Shown: positions 8,874 through 17,858 of the stretch, in pieces
How positions within the stretch are numbered: position 1 is the first letter of the stretch
How the letters are laid out: each line of letters opens with the position of its first letter
Assembly (NCBI GenBank): GCA_964505935.1
Contig: CAZDKX010000001.1
Location: forward strand, 19,251 to 83,250
Reading direction: 5' to 3'
From: JADGQM01 sp964505935
Lineage (GTDB): Bacteria > Desulfobacterota > Syntrophobacteria > Syntrophobacterales > Syntrophobacteraceae
Length of the DNA: 64,000 bases
Notes under the pieces: generated by a model
Seen by the model: only the letters and a program-made list of their open reading frames with translations
What the model was told of the DNA's origin: nothing
Database searches by the model: none
Program-made: the position numbers and the translations under genes

Positions 8874-10121
8874 ATGGATCAGAACCGGGTCGTGGTCACC
8901 GGACTTGGGACCGTCAACGCCATCGCCGGGAATGTGCCCGAGTTTTCCCGCGCCTTGCAGGCGGGCCAGTGCGGCATCGGCCCGGTGAACGTCTTTGATA
9001 CCACCGAACACCGAACCCACAGCGGCGCTCAAATCCCAGACTTCACCCCCCGCAAGCTGATTCCGCGCTGCTTTTCCCTCAAGCGCATGTCTCGCGCGGA
9101 CTGCATGGCCATGGCGGCGACCCTGGAGGCCTTGACCGACGCCGGCCTTTTCTCGGTGCCGGATGGACTGCGGGGCGAAATGGGCGTCGTGATTGGGGGC
9201 GGGGCCGGCGGGATGCTCGAGTGCGAGGCCGTTTACCGGGACTATCTCCTGGGCGCGGGTCAGGGAGCGGCCTATTCCCGGTTTGCTTCCTTCTGCTGCG
9301 CCTCCTCGGCGGACCAGATTGCCTCCCAGCTGCAGCTCATGGGGCCGAAGACCACCTTCATGACCGCCTGCTCATCAGGGGCCACCGCGATCGGTTACGC
9401 CCGAGACCTGATTCAGGCAAAGATGGCGCCGGTCGTCATCTGCGGCGGCACCGAACCATTGTGCCAGGTCACCTATGCGGCCTTCAACGCTTTGCAGGCT
9501 GTGGACCCGGAGTACTGCAAACCGTTTGATAAAAACCGCCAGGGGCTCTCTCTGGGCGAAGGTTCCGGCATCCTGATTCTGGAGGCGTTGTCCCACGCCC
9601 GGCAACGGGGCGCCCATATTTATGGTGAGATCCTGGGTTACGGAGTCAGCTGTGATGCCCACCACATGACCGCTCCGGACCCCGAAGGGGCCGGGGCTGC
9701 GCTGGCCATGCGGCGCGCCCTCGAAGATGCCGGGGTCTCGACGGAGGCGGTGGATTACATCAATGCCCATGGCACGGCCACACCGGCCAACGATTTGATG
9801 GAAACCAAAGGAATCAAGGCCGTTTTTGGCCGACGCGCCTGCCAAATACCAGTCAGCTCAACCAAGTCCATGATCGGCCATACCCTCGGGGCCGCCGGCG
9901 CCATCGAAGGGGTGACGGCGCTGCTGGCGATCCATTACCACTTCATTCCGCCGACGATCCATCTCCAGACGCCCGACCCCCAGTGCGACCTTGATTTCGT
10001 CACGGACGGCGCCCGCGCGTCGGACATCAACATCGTGCTCTCCAACTCCTTTGCCTTCGGAGGCAACAATACCGTGGTGGTTTTCGGCAAATTCACCGAT
10101 GCAGGAATTTCCCGTGCATAG
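8874..10121 (+). CDS. Ketosynthase of KS/CLF pair 1
   Basis: A 415-residue KAS II-type ketosynthase with the complete triad: C166 in TACSSG, H299 in NAHGTATP and H336 in MIGHTLG, with K331. I start at the ATG at 8874, preceded by GGAGG; the frame is open 38 codons further but with no ketosynthase similarity. It overlaps its partner at 10099 by 23 bp. A KS followed at once by a cysteine-less homologue is the arrangement of type II polyketide and aryl-polyene synthases, where the heterodimer sets chain length. The chain it makes is not known. Confidence 0.9.
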   Translation: MDQNRVVVTGLGTVNAIAGNVPEFSRALQAGQCGIGPVNVFDTTEHRTHSGAQIPDFTPRKLIPRCFSLKRMSRADCMAMAATLEALTDAGLFSVPDGLRGEMGVVIGGGAGGMLECEAVYRDYLLGAGQGAAYSRFASFCCASSADQIASQLQLMGPKTTFMTACSSGATAIGYARDLIQAKMAPVVICGGTEPLCQVTYAAFNALQAVDPEYCKPFDKNRQGLSLGEGSGILILEALSHARQRGAHIYGEILGYGVSCDAHHMTAPDPEGAGAALAMRRALEDAGVSTEAVDYINAHGTATPANDLMETKGIKAVFGRRACQIPVSSTKSMIGHTLGAAGAIEGVTALLAIHYHFIPPTIHLQTPDPQCDLDFVTDGARASDINIVLSNSFAFGGNNTVVVFGKFTDAGISRA

Positions 10122-11337
10122 GCGGGTAGTGGTGACCGGTGTCGGTCTGGTCACGCCGCTCGGCGTGGGAAAGGAGGTTTTCACCCGGCAGCTCTTCGCC
10201 GGCCTTTCCGGCATTCGACCCATCACCCTTTTCGACACCGCCCGCTTTGATGCCAAATTGGGAGCTCAGGTCCGGGATTTCACCGCGCAGGATTTCATCC
10301 GTCCCGGAACCCTGCGGCGCATGGATCGCTTGTCGCAAATGGCCACCGCAGCGGCGCGCATGGCGATCGACGACGCCGGTCTTCAAATCGGTCCGCACAA
10401 CCGGGATCGGGTGGGTGTGGTGCTGGGGACCTGCTTCGGCGGTACGGATGTCGCCGCTCAATTCGCAAAGGTGCTCTTCACCGACAGCCCCAGGCGGGCC
10501 AACCCCATCCTTGTGCCCAACATTGTGATGAACGCGCCGGCGGGGCATGCGGCCATCGAGTTGGGCGTCCGGGGCGTCAACACCACCGTCAACCACCGCG
10601 AGGTGTCGGCAGAGACGGCAATGGCCTATGCCGCAGCCGAGATCGGGCGGGGGCGCGCTGATGTCATGCTCACGGGTGGCGGCGATGTCATTTCCGAATT
10701 CTATTTCAACGTGCTGACCCACTTCCGTACCCTTTCTCCCCAGAAAGGGGGGCCGGAGGGACTGCGACCCTTTGATGCCCGGCGCAACGGCATCATCGTC
10801 GGCGAGGGCGCGGGGGTTGTCTGCCTCGAATCCCTGGAAAGCGCCGAAGCCCGAGGGGTCATCCCCTACTGCGAAATCGTTGGCTGGGGTCTGAGCGGCG
10901 CGCCTGCCGGCCCCAACGATTGGCCCGCCGACCCGGCCGGGCCGTCCCTGGCAATGACGCGGGCCCTGGCGACCGCTCAGATCGGTCCCGACGACATCGA
11001 TTATGTCAGCGCATCCGCTAACGGCGGACTTCGGTCGGATCGACTCGAGGCCGAGGCCCTGGGCACGGTTTTCGCCCACCCGGAACGTCAACCCCGCATC
11101 AGCGCCCTCAAGGGCTCACTGGGCGAAAGCTTTTCGTCCGGCGGGATACGTGCGGCAGCCATGGCGTTGTCCCTCCAAAAGCAAACCCTGCCCCCTACCC
11201 TGGGGCTTTCCCAGCCGATATCGTCACTGAACTTCGTCGTTAAGGCCGAAACCCAGGTCCCCATCCGTTACGGCCTCATCGACGGCATCGCGTCCGGCGG
11301 CACTTTTATCGCGGTCATCATGAAGAGAATCGCCTAG
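10099..11337 (+). CDS. Chain-length-factor-like KAS homologue 1 (no catalytic residues)
   Basis: A 412-residue KAS-fold protein from the ATG at 10099. Aligned by its GVNTT block with the partner KS, the nucleophile Cys is Glu (HREVSAE), the first His is Ser (SASANGG) and the second His is Glu (LGESFSSGG). It therefore cannot condense alone and fits the role of a chain-length factor. Classical CLFs usually carry Gln at the cysteine position, so Glu is a variation; the same change occurs in the second CLF of this locus. A GTG at 10114 is an alternative start. Confidence 0.87.
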   Translation: MQEFPVHRRVVVTGVGLVTPLGVGKEVFTRQLFAGLSGIRPITLFDTARFDAKLGAQVRDFTAQDFIRPGTLRRMDRLSQMATAAARMAIDDAGLQIGPHNRDRVGVVLGTCFGGTDVAAQFAKVLFTDSPRRANPILVPNIVMNAPAGHAAIELGVRGVNTTVNHREVSAETAMAYAAAEIGRGRADVMLTGGGDVISEFYFNVLTHFRTLSPQKGGPEGLRPFDARRNGIIVGEGAGVVCLESLESAEARGVIPYCEIVGWGLSGAPAGPNDWPADPAGPSLAMTRALATAQIGPDDIDYVSASANGGLRSDRLEAEALGTVFAHPERQPRISALKGSLGESFSSGGIRAAAMALSLQKQTLPPTLGLSQPISSLNFVVKAETQVPIRYGLIDGIASGGTFIAVIMKRIA

Positions 11338-11355
11338 CAAAAGGAGGAAAAACGC

Positions 11356-12516
11356 ATGGAGAGCAGCATCTCGGTTGTGGCCGTGAATGGCTCACCGCAC
11401 ACCGGCGCTGGCAACACCGCGCTGATGCTGGCGATGATCGGGGACTCCCTGAACCGGCTCGGGCTAAAACTGGATGTCATCCATCTCGCCGACTACCAAG
11501 TTGAATATTGTGTGGGATGCGGCTATTGCTTGGAAAACGGCAAATGCTGGGTGCCCGACGATCATCCGGCCATCCTCGACCGACTGCTCGCCGCCGACGC
11601 CGTCATTCTTGCATCCCCGGTTTATTTTTTTCATGTCACCGCCCAGATGAAGACCTTCCTGGATCGCAGCCTGGCCCTGGGTCATCGGCCTCGTCCCACG
11701 TGGAAACCGGGGCTGGCCGTGTCGGTATCGGCCGGGTCCGGAGAAACCCAGGTCGTGGCTTATCTGGCCGGCATGCTCCGCGTCTACGGGGCGTTCTCCG
11801 TGGGGTCTCTGACCGCCATGGCTACCGCTCCCGGAGGCTTCGTCGGCAGAGACGCGGTAGAAGCTCGTGCCGCAGACCTTGCAAGCGACCTGGCGCGGGC
11901 GATCCGCGAAAAGCGTCGCTATCCGGCAACCGATATCGACCTTCGGTATTATCACTTCATGTCCGCCCTGATCCGCGAAAACCGCCATTCTGTGATGAAG
12001 GGCGATTTCGACTATTGGGAAAAGACCGGATTGAACCAGGGGTTCGAAAGCTTTATCCAGCAGCAGAGGGAAACGACGCCCCCTTACGACCCGAATGTCC
12101 GCACGGCATGGATGAAGGAGTTGACGGCGGAGTACGCCAGGAAGCGCACCCTCACGGGACCCCCCAAGATAAAGCCACCCTCTGAAGGGGCTTCGTCTCC
12201 CAAAACCTGCCGTGAGCTCTTGCAGAACATGCCCTCCATCCTTGATCCGACAGCGGCGAAGGGGTTGAATGCCGTCTATGAATTCCAGGTATCGGGTGAA
12301 GAAGTATTCACCGCCCATTTAAGAATCGAAAATGGGGCCTGTACTTTTGTTGAAGGGCCGGCGGACAACCCCGGCGTGGTCATCAAAACCCCGGCAAGCG
12401 TATGGTTGGCGATAGCAAGAGGGGGACTCAACGGCCAGACCGCTTTCTTGAAACGCAGATTCACCGCCGAGGGAGACCTGACGCTGCTTTTCAAGATGAA
12501 AACGCTGTTCCGGTGA
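11356..12516 (+). CDS. Flavodoxin-fold NAD(P)H oxidoreductase fused to SCP2 sterol-carrier domain
   Basis: 386 residues behind a strong AAAGGAGG site. Residues 1-200 match NADPH-dependent FMN reductases: VNGSPHTGAGNTALM, the cysteine pair CVGCGYC, and ASPVYFFHVTAQMKTFLDR. The last 100 residues (TAHLRIENGACTF and on) look like an SCP2 lipid-binding domain. Flavodoxin-like proteins are annotated next to DarB in dialkylresorcinol loci. A lipid-binding tail would let this enzyme reduce or condense a bound hydrophobic intermediate (inference). It follows CLF1 by 18 bp, so it is in the same operon. Confidence 0.8.
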   Translation: MESSISVVAVNGSPHTGAGNTALMLAMIGDSLNRLGLKLDVIHLADYQVEYCVGCGYCLENGKCWVPDDHPAILDRLLAADAVILASPVYFFHVTAQMKTFLDRSLALGHRPRPTWKPGLAVSVSAGSGETQVVAYLAGMLRVYGAFSVGSLTAMATAPGGFVGRDAVEARAADLASDLARAIREKRRYPATDIDLRYYHFMSALIRENRHSVMKGDFDYWEKTGLNQGFESFIQQQRETTPPYDPNVRTAWMKELTAEYARKRTLTGPPKIKPPSEGASSPKTCRELLQNMPSILDPTAAKGLNAVYEFQVSGEEVFTAHLRIENGACTFVEGPADNPGVVIKTPASVWLAIARGGLNGQTAFLKRRFTAEGDLTLLFKMKTLFR

Positions 12517-12748
12517 CAAGCATCCGGGGTAAAATGAGTGTATGGGATTCAAAAAGAAATAATTGTATGTTAGCTTGCTTTGGTTGGCATGGGCAAGCAG
12601 ACCTTGTTTCAAGCCGAACCGGAAAGCAGGCGAGGGCGATTGTGTCATGGAGGGGCCGCTTCCCAAGGCAGCCGCTTCTTGCAGGAGAAGCAGCGGGTGT
12701 TCATGAAACGGTCCTGCAACATGAGTGGGCGTCATTGGAGAACAGAGC

Positions 12749-13171
12749 ATGCAGGCAAGAGATGTGCCCCAGGACCAAGGATTGAACCGGGGGATGCGGG
12801 AGATCGCCTATGCTATCGATGAAAACGGCCGCTACGTCGGCGTTCCGAGCCTGGGGTGGGAAGCCAAGAATATCGCCAATGCCCAGGCATGGGAAGTGAT
12901 CTCTGAAGAGATCAAGCATCAGGCCCGTCTGGTCAAGGATGGCACACGTAGCCCCCTAGCCTATCATATGGCCAGGCATCTCATGACGGTCGGCCTGGTT
13001 GCCAGTTATGTTCGCTTGCCCCGCTGGCGGGTGAAGCGCCATCTCAAACCCTCGGTTTTCAACCGACTCAAACCGGAAATCATGCAGCGATACGCGGATC
13101 TATTCGGACTTACCCTCTCCGAATTCCAGCAAATCCCCGAAGCAGAAGTTGCTTTTCTGGACCAGGAATAG
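12749..13171 (+). CDS. Conserved small protein of BtrH-type loci, function unknown
   Basis: 140 residues from the ATG at 12749, with GGAGAA six bases upstream; a GTG at 12725 in the same frame lacks such a site. The N-terminal part (MREIAYAIDENGRYVGVPS) is polar and the C-terminal half is basic (LPRWRVKRHLKPSVFNRLKPE). No signal peptide or membrane segment is seen. It directly precedes the BtrH-like gene, and small unnamed proteins occupy this place in related loci as I recall them. I do not assign a function. Confidence 0.7.
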   Translation: MQARDVPQDQGLNRGMREIAYAIDENGRYVGVPSLGWEAKNIANAQAWEVISEEIKHQARLVKDGTRSPLAYHMARHLMTVGLVASYVRLPRWRVKRHLKPSVFNRLKPEIMQRYADLFGLTLSEFQQIPEAEVAFLDQE

Positions 13172-13178
13172 CTCTGAT

Positions 13179-14192
13179 ATGGAAATACCTTTCAACCACC
13201 GTCAATCGGCTCACTGCGAAACCGGTGTCCTTACGAATTTGCTCGGCCATTATGGGTTGAACATCAGCGAGTCAATGGTTTTCGGCATCGGTTCCGGCCT
13301 CTTCTTCGGTTATTTCCCGTTTATCCGCATCAATCACCTGCCCCTTACGGCCTTCAGGGTCCGCACGGGCGGCATCATGAAACGGGCCGTGAAACGCCTG
13401 GGCGTTTCGCTCGCCTGGGAAAAATTCAGAACCCCCGAAAAAGCGATGGCGGTCCTGGACCGGAAACTGGTGGACGCGGTCCCCGTCGGTTGCCGCACCG
13501 GCGCCTACTGGCTGAGTTACTTCCCCCGACGGTACCGGTTCCACTTCAATATGCACAACCTGGTGGTATTCGGCAAACAGAACGGCAACTACCTCGTCAG
13601 TGATCCGGTTTTCCCCGAACCCGTGCTCTGCCCGCGTGAGGACTTGATGAAGGCCCGGTTTGCCCGCGGCTCGATGGCGCCCAAGGGCCGCATGTATTAT
13701 GTAACGCATGTGCCTTCGCAGCCGGACCTCGCCAAAGCGGTCCGACAGGGGATCAAAGAGGTCTGCCGCACCATGCTGAAGGCCCCGGGACCGTTTCTGG
13801 GAGTAAAGGGCATTCGTTATCTGGCAAGAAATGTTGAAAAATGGTCGCGTAAAATGGCGGCGCGCGAGGCCGCGCTCCGCCTGGGGCAGGTCATCCGGAT
13901 GCAGGAGGAGATCGGCACGGGCGGCGGCGGGTTTCGCTTCATCTACGCCGCCTTCTTGCAGGAGGCGGCCGTGCTGCTGAACGATGATCATCTTCAGCGG
14001 CTGTCTGACCGCATGACTGAGGCGGGGGACCTGTGGCGCGAGTTTGCCCTCATCGGGTCGCGGATTTGCAAGCAGCGCGCCGGGGAAACGGAGACCTATG
14101 CGGCGTTGGCGACGATCCTCCGGCAGTGTGCGGACCAGGAAGCTCATCTATATCAGGACCTCCAGGCTCGCATAAACCAGGTGGCGGCATGA
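13179..14192 (+). CDS. BtrH-like cysteine acyltransferase
   Basis: About 337 residues. The N-terminal BtrH/DUF4872-type region carries SAHCETGVLTNLL (C13), FGIGSGLFFGYF, an HNLVVFG histidine and LVSDPVF, consistent with a papain-like Cys-His-Asp arrangement. BtrH of butirosin biosynthesis moves an acyl group from an ACP to an amine. The gene's stop overlaps the start of an ACP (14189) as ATGA, which supports an ACP-bound donor. The acceptor here is unknown. The C-terminal part (after about residue 200) is helical. The start at 13179 is eight bases after the preceding stop. Confidence 0.75.
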   Translation: MEIPFNHRQSAHCETGVLTNLLGHYGLNISESMVFGIGSGLFFGYFPFIRINHLPLTAFRVRTGGIMKRAVKRLGVSLAWEKFRTPEKAMAVLDRKLVDAVPVGCRTGAYWLSYFPRRYRFHFNMHNLVVFGKQNGNYLVSDPVFPEPVLCPREDLMKARFARGSMAPKGRMYYVTHVPSQPDLAKAVRQGIKEVCRTMLKAPGPFLGVKGIRYLARNVEKWSRKMAAREAALRLGQVIRMQEEIGTGGGGFRFIYAAFLQEAAVLLNDDHLQRLSDRMTEAGDLWREFALIGSRICKQRAGETETYAALATILRQCADQEAHLYQDLQARINQVAA

Positions 14193-14455
14193 CCAGCGGC
14201 CCGCCCCTGAAAGATCAGATCAAGAAGCTCATCATCGAGGACCTGAACCTCGACCAGGTCCTTCCAGGAGATATCGATGACGACGAACCGTTGTTTGGCG
14301 ACCGATACGGGCTGGACTCCATCGATGCCGTCGAACTGGTCTTCCAGCTCAAGAAGCATTTTGGAGTCATCATCAAAAACCAGAGTGAGGGCCGCTCGAT
14401 TCTTCAAAGTGTGAACACCATTTGCGCGTTCATTGAAAAGAGGCAGGGGGCATGA
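14189..14455 (+). CDS. Acyl carrier protein
   Basis: 88 residues with the attachment motif YGLDSIDAVELV; the modified serine is S44. I place the start at the ATG at 14189, which overlaps the BtrH-like stop; the frame extends further upstream inside that gene but is not ACP-like. Its own stop overlaps the start of KS 2. The position between BtrH-like protein and KS 2 suggests that it carries the chain built by pair 2 and hands it to the acyltransferase. Confidence 0.9.
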   Translation: MTSGPPLKDQIKKLIIEDLNLDQVLPGDIDDDEPLFGDRYGLDSIDAVELVFQLKKHFGVIIKNQSEGRSILQSVNTICAFIEKRQGA

Positions 14456-15645
14456 AGCAGCAACAGCCTGTCTCCGTCAGCGGCATAGGTTGTATCTGCG
14501 CCGCCGGCAGGAACCTGCCCGACTGCATGAAGGCCCTTTTTTCCCAGGCCCCGACACCCGCTCCCCCACGCTCGCTTCCCGGGGCGCAGCATCCGGTTTT
14601 CGAAGTGCCCGACCGATTTCTACCGGCTGCCGATTCCCCCAATCTCTCCATGGTGCGAGCCGTTCGCCTCGCCCTGACGGCAACGAATGAAGCGCTCACC
14701 GATGCAGGCTTGACCCCTGCGGCGCTGCGGACAAAGCGGGTCGGCGTCGTGATCGGCACCAATGTCGGCAGCGGCGTGAGCAACCGCGCCCTCCAGAAAG
14801 ACTTGATCGCTGTCAATTGCAGCCGTTTGTCGCCGGCCGAGCGTTTCCTGATCATCAACCCGGCCCAATGGCTCGCACGGCATTTCGATTTCTCGGGACC
14901 GCATGTGACGATCGTCAACGCCTGCTCCGCCGGCAGCGATGCCATTGGCCTGGCCGGGACATGGATTCGTTCGGGACGCTGCGATGTGGTGATCGCCGGA
15001 GGAGCGGATGCCCTCTACGAAGTGACGTATTACGGTTTCATTGCGCTGTTGAACAGCGACACCACCGCCTGCAAACCGTTCGATCTTCATCGCAACGGTT
15101 TGAACCTGGGTGAAGGGGCCGCGATGTTCATCCTTGAATCAGAGGCCCTGCTGGCGAAGCGGGGCAGAAAGGCCCGGGCTTTGCTCTCGGGCTACGGATC
15201 GGCAGCCGATGCCCATCACCTCACCGCGCCGCATCCGGAAGGCACCGGATTGCGCGTTGCCGTGCGGGATGCCCTCACCTCGGCCGGGTGCTCCCCTTCG
15301 GGCATCGCTTTCATCAATGCGCACGGGACAGGCACCCGCGAAAACGACCGGGTCGAATCCTTTTTCTTCCACCAGACGTTTCCGGGGGTACCGTTCGGAT
15401 CGACCAAGGGCTATACCGGCCATACGCTCGGGGCCGCAGGCGCTATCGAAGCAGCTTTTACCATCGCCTCTCTCGAACACCAAAAACTGCCGGCAAACCA
15501 TGGGTTTGACACTCCCGACCCCGAATTGCCGGTTCATCCTGTCACGGAAGCCACGGAAATCCGCGGCACCACGGCGCTTTCCCAGACCCTGGCCTTCGGG
15601 GGTAACAACAGTGTCTTGATTCTCACCACGGAAAGTGGCTCATGA
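14452..15645 (+). CDS. Ketosynthase of KS/CLF pair 2
   Basis: A 397-residue KAS II-type ketosynthase with C158 (NACSAG), H291 (NAHGTGT) and H324 (YTGHTLG). It overlaps the ACP upstream and CLF 2 downstream by ATGA junctions, so expression of carrier, synthase and partner is coupled. It is clearly distinct from KS 1 in sequence, so the two pairs are not a recent tandem copy. It probably makes a second chain or a second stage of the same chain. Confidence 0.9.
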   Translation: MKQQQPVSVSGIGCICAAGRNLPDCMKALFSQAPTPAPPRSLPGAQHPVFEVPDRFLPAADSPNLSMVRAVRLALTATNEALTDAGLTPAALRTKRVGVVIGTNVGSGVSNRALQKDLIAVNCSRLSPAERFLIINPAQWLARHFDFSGPHVTIVNACSAGSDAIGLAGTWIRSGRCDVVIAGGADALYEVTYYGFIALLNSDTTACKPFDLHRNGLNLGEGAAMFILESEALLAKRGRKARALLSGYGSAADAHHLTAPHPEGTGLRVAVRDALTSAGCSPSGIAFINAHGTGTRENDRVESFFFHQTFPGVPFGSTKGYTGHTLGAAGAIEAAFTIASLEHQKLPANHGFDTPDPELPVHPVTEATEIRGTTALSQTLAFGGNNSVLILTTESGS

Positions 15646-16679
15646 AAACCCTCATCCGGGGAGTCGGCGTCGTCGGAGGCTTCGGCTGCAGGTTGTCAAG
15701 CCTGGAAGAAGCCATTCGCAAACACTCCGCCCCTGAATCGGAGCACGCGGCCTCAGGTCCGAGCGCAGAAGGGTCTGTCGTCCCGGCGTTCACGGCGAAA
15801 ACCGACCTGCTGGATCAATTGATGCCGCCTCGGACCCTGCGCAGAGTGGACCACTATGCCCGAATGGCGATCCTGGCCAGCCATCTTGCCGTTGAAGATG
15901 CGGGGATGGGTAACGGGTTACCGGACAACACCGGTCTGATCGTCGCCACCGGCATGGGGCCGACGGCAAACACCCTGGACCTGCAGGCCGCAGACGTGGC
16001 GGCGACCGACCTCGCGCTCTCTCCCATTTTGTTTTCGAATTCGGTGCAGAATGCTGCCGCGGCATACATTTCGATGCTGCTGAAGATCCGGGGGCCCAGC
16101 CTCTCAATCAACCAGTATGAGATGTCGGTGCCGCTGGCTTTTCAAACGGCCCTCGACTGGCTCGAAGAGGATCGCACCGAAACGGTGCTGGTCGGCAGCG
16201 TCGACTGCTTTTCCAAAGCCCTTCATGAAGCCTCCCTGAACCGCCGGGACGTGAAGTATGGGGACCAGGGCCAAAGGGCGGTTCCAGTCGGCGAAGGAAG
16301 CACGTTTTTTGTTCTGACCCGATTGGAGGCGCCAGGCATCCGCTGCCCCTTTGTGGAACATATCCATACGGGGAGAACGCGCCGAGAAGTCGCAGCGCTC
16401 ATCCCGGCCATCCCGATCCTGCTTGACGGCCACTGCCGGAGCGCCGACTTCACCGGTCAGATGCGCGTGCATGTGAATTTTGCCAATGCCTACGGGGCCT
16501 TCCCTACCAGCATGGGCATGGACGTTGCCGCAGCGATGCTTCTGCTGAGAACGGAGCAGCTGCTGAGGGTGTCATTGCCGCAATTCGACGGCGGACGCGC
16601 GTTCCACGAAAACCCCCGGATCGGTTGCCTGAAACAGGGGGAAACCGGTGACTGGGGCATGGTCGTCATCGGCAGATAG
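15642..16679 (+). CDS. Chain-length-factor-like KAS homologue 2 (short, inactive)
   Basis: 345 residues, about 60 shorter than usual KAS proteins. Aligned by the GPSLSIN block, the nucleophile Cys position is Glu (NQYEMS). The segment holding the first catalytic His is largely absent, and the second His region reads ANAYGAFPTSMG with Ala in place of His. It is thus a catalytically dead partner of KS 2. It converges on the KAS III gene at 16702 with only 22 bp between stops. Confidence 0.82.
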   Translation: MKTLIRGVGVVGGFGCRLSSLEEAIRKHSAPESEHAASGPSAEGSVVPAFTAKTDLLDQLMPPRTLRRVDHYARMAILASHLAVEDAGMGNGLPDNTGLIVATGMGPTANTLDLQAADVAATDLALSPILFSNSVQNAAAAYISMLLKIRGPSLSINQYEMSVPLAFQTALDWLEEDRTETVLVGSVDCFSKALHEASLNRRDVKYGDQGQRAVPVGEGSTFFVLTRLEAPGIRCPFVEHIHTGRTRREVAALIPAIPILLDGHCRSADFTGQMRVHVNFANAYGAFPTSMGMDVAAAMLLLRTEQLLRVSLPQFDGGRAFHENPRIGCLKQGETGDWGMVVIGR

Positions 16680-16701
16680 CCGGGGCGGCCATTTGCCGCT
16701 G

Positions 16702-17847
16702 CTAGGCTTCGACGGTGAGCCAGACGAACCCGTGGGAAAACCGCCCGCTTTCGGGGATGAAGCAAAGCAGGTTCTGGCCGGGCTGGAGCTTGTCGGAGTG
16801 AAACAACTCCTCGAGGATGATATAGATGGCGGCACTTCCGGTATTACCCTTTTCCGAAAGATTCGAAACCCATTTGCTTTCGGGCACTTCAAAGCCGATC
16901 CGTTTCATTTCATCGTAAAATTTCGGGCGAAAATAGGCCGATGAATAGTGGGGCAGGAACCAGTCCACCCGATCGGGATGCAGACCGTGCTTCTGAACGA
17001 CTTGCGACAGCGCTTCCCCCATGGTTCGCACAATTTCGGCATCGAGGAGCTTGATATCCTGCCGAACTGAAAACCGATGAGGCATCGCTGCCGGTTCGAA
17101 CGCCTCGGTCTGCCGCCAGCCGACCATGCTGCCGTCCGCCTGCTTCATCCCGCCACCGTACATGCACGTCTCAAGAACGCCGGCGAAAGAGATCACCTCA
17201 ACCCATGAGACCCTCAGGGAAAGCCCGTCTTTCCTCTTGCCTGAGGAGAAAAACACCGCACCGGCCCCGTCCGAAAGCATCCACCTCAAGAAATCGGCGT
17301 CAAAAGCGCGCACCGGCCGGGCCTCGAGGTCGGCAACCTCATCGTAAAAAGGGGTCAGGAATTGCGCCCGCATGAAAGAAGAGGACAGTTCGGAGCCGGT
17401 GGCCACCGCCTTCGATGCCAGGCCGGCGGCGACCTGCATGCATGCATATTTAAACGCCGTAATGCCGGCGAGACAAATACCGGCGGTCGTCACCGCCTCG
17501 CAGGCAGGGATTCCCAGTTCCCCCTGCACCATGAGGGCGTGGCCGGGGAACAGCAAGTCCGGACTGGTGGTGCCACAACACAGGCATTGAATGTCCGCCG
17601 GGTCATACCCTTCATAGGGCTGCAGCCTTCGCACCGCCTCCGCCGTGAGCTGCGCGTTGGTGTGGGTCAGGCGACCCGATTCAGGGTCCAGGGCGTAATA
17701 CCGCCGGGTGATTTGATTGCCTTTGAGCACCAGGCGTTTGGCTTTGGAGGATACCCCCCGCACTTTTCCGAGCACCTCCTCGAGGATGTCGTTGGTCACC
17801 GGGTTGTTGGGAAGAAATGCCGATACATCGTTGATAAATACGTCCAT
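16702..17847 (-). CDS. KAS III (FabH/DarB-like) condensing enzyme
   Basis: 381 residues from the ATG at 17845-17847. The KAS III catalytic set is present: C125 in AGICLAG, H300 in LPHYSSAYF and N335 in GNTGSAA. The histidine sits in PHYSS instead of the HQAN of housekeeping FabH; DarB-type enzymes that join two acyl chains into dialkylresorcinols share this kind of deviation, as I recall. It may start chains or join the products of the two KS/CLF pairs. It is followed upstream on the same strand by a B12-radical SAM gene. Confidence 0.82.
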   Translation of the reverse strand: MDVFINDVSAFLPNNPVTNDILEEVLGKVRGVSSKAKRLVLKGNQITRRYYALDPESGRLTHTNAQLTAEAVRRLQPYEGYDPADIQCLCCGTTSPDLLFPGHALMVQGELGIPACEAVTTAGICLAGITAFKYACMQVAAGLASKAVATGSELSSSFMRAQFLTPFYDEVADLEARPVRAFDADFLRWMLSDGAGAVFFSSGKRKDGLSLRVSWVEVISFAGVLETCMYGGGMKQADGSMVGWRQTEAFEPAAMPHRFSVRQDIKLLDAEIVRTMGEALSQVVQKHGLHPDRVDWFLPHYSSAYFRPKFYDEMKRIGFEVPESKWVSNLSEKGNTGSAAIYIILEELFHSDKLQPGQNLLCFIPESGRFSHGFVWLTVEA

Positions 17848-17858
17848 AATGCTCTCTC

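Noticed and set aside
12517..12748. Hairpin CCGCTTCT...AGAAGCAGCGG near 12670 as a terminator
   Set aside because: No U-tract follows the stem, and the surrounding genes appear to be co-transcribed.
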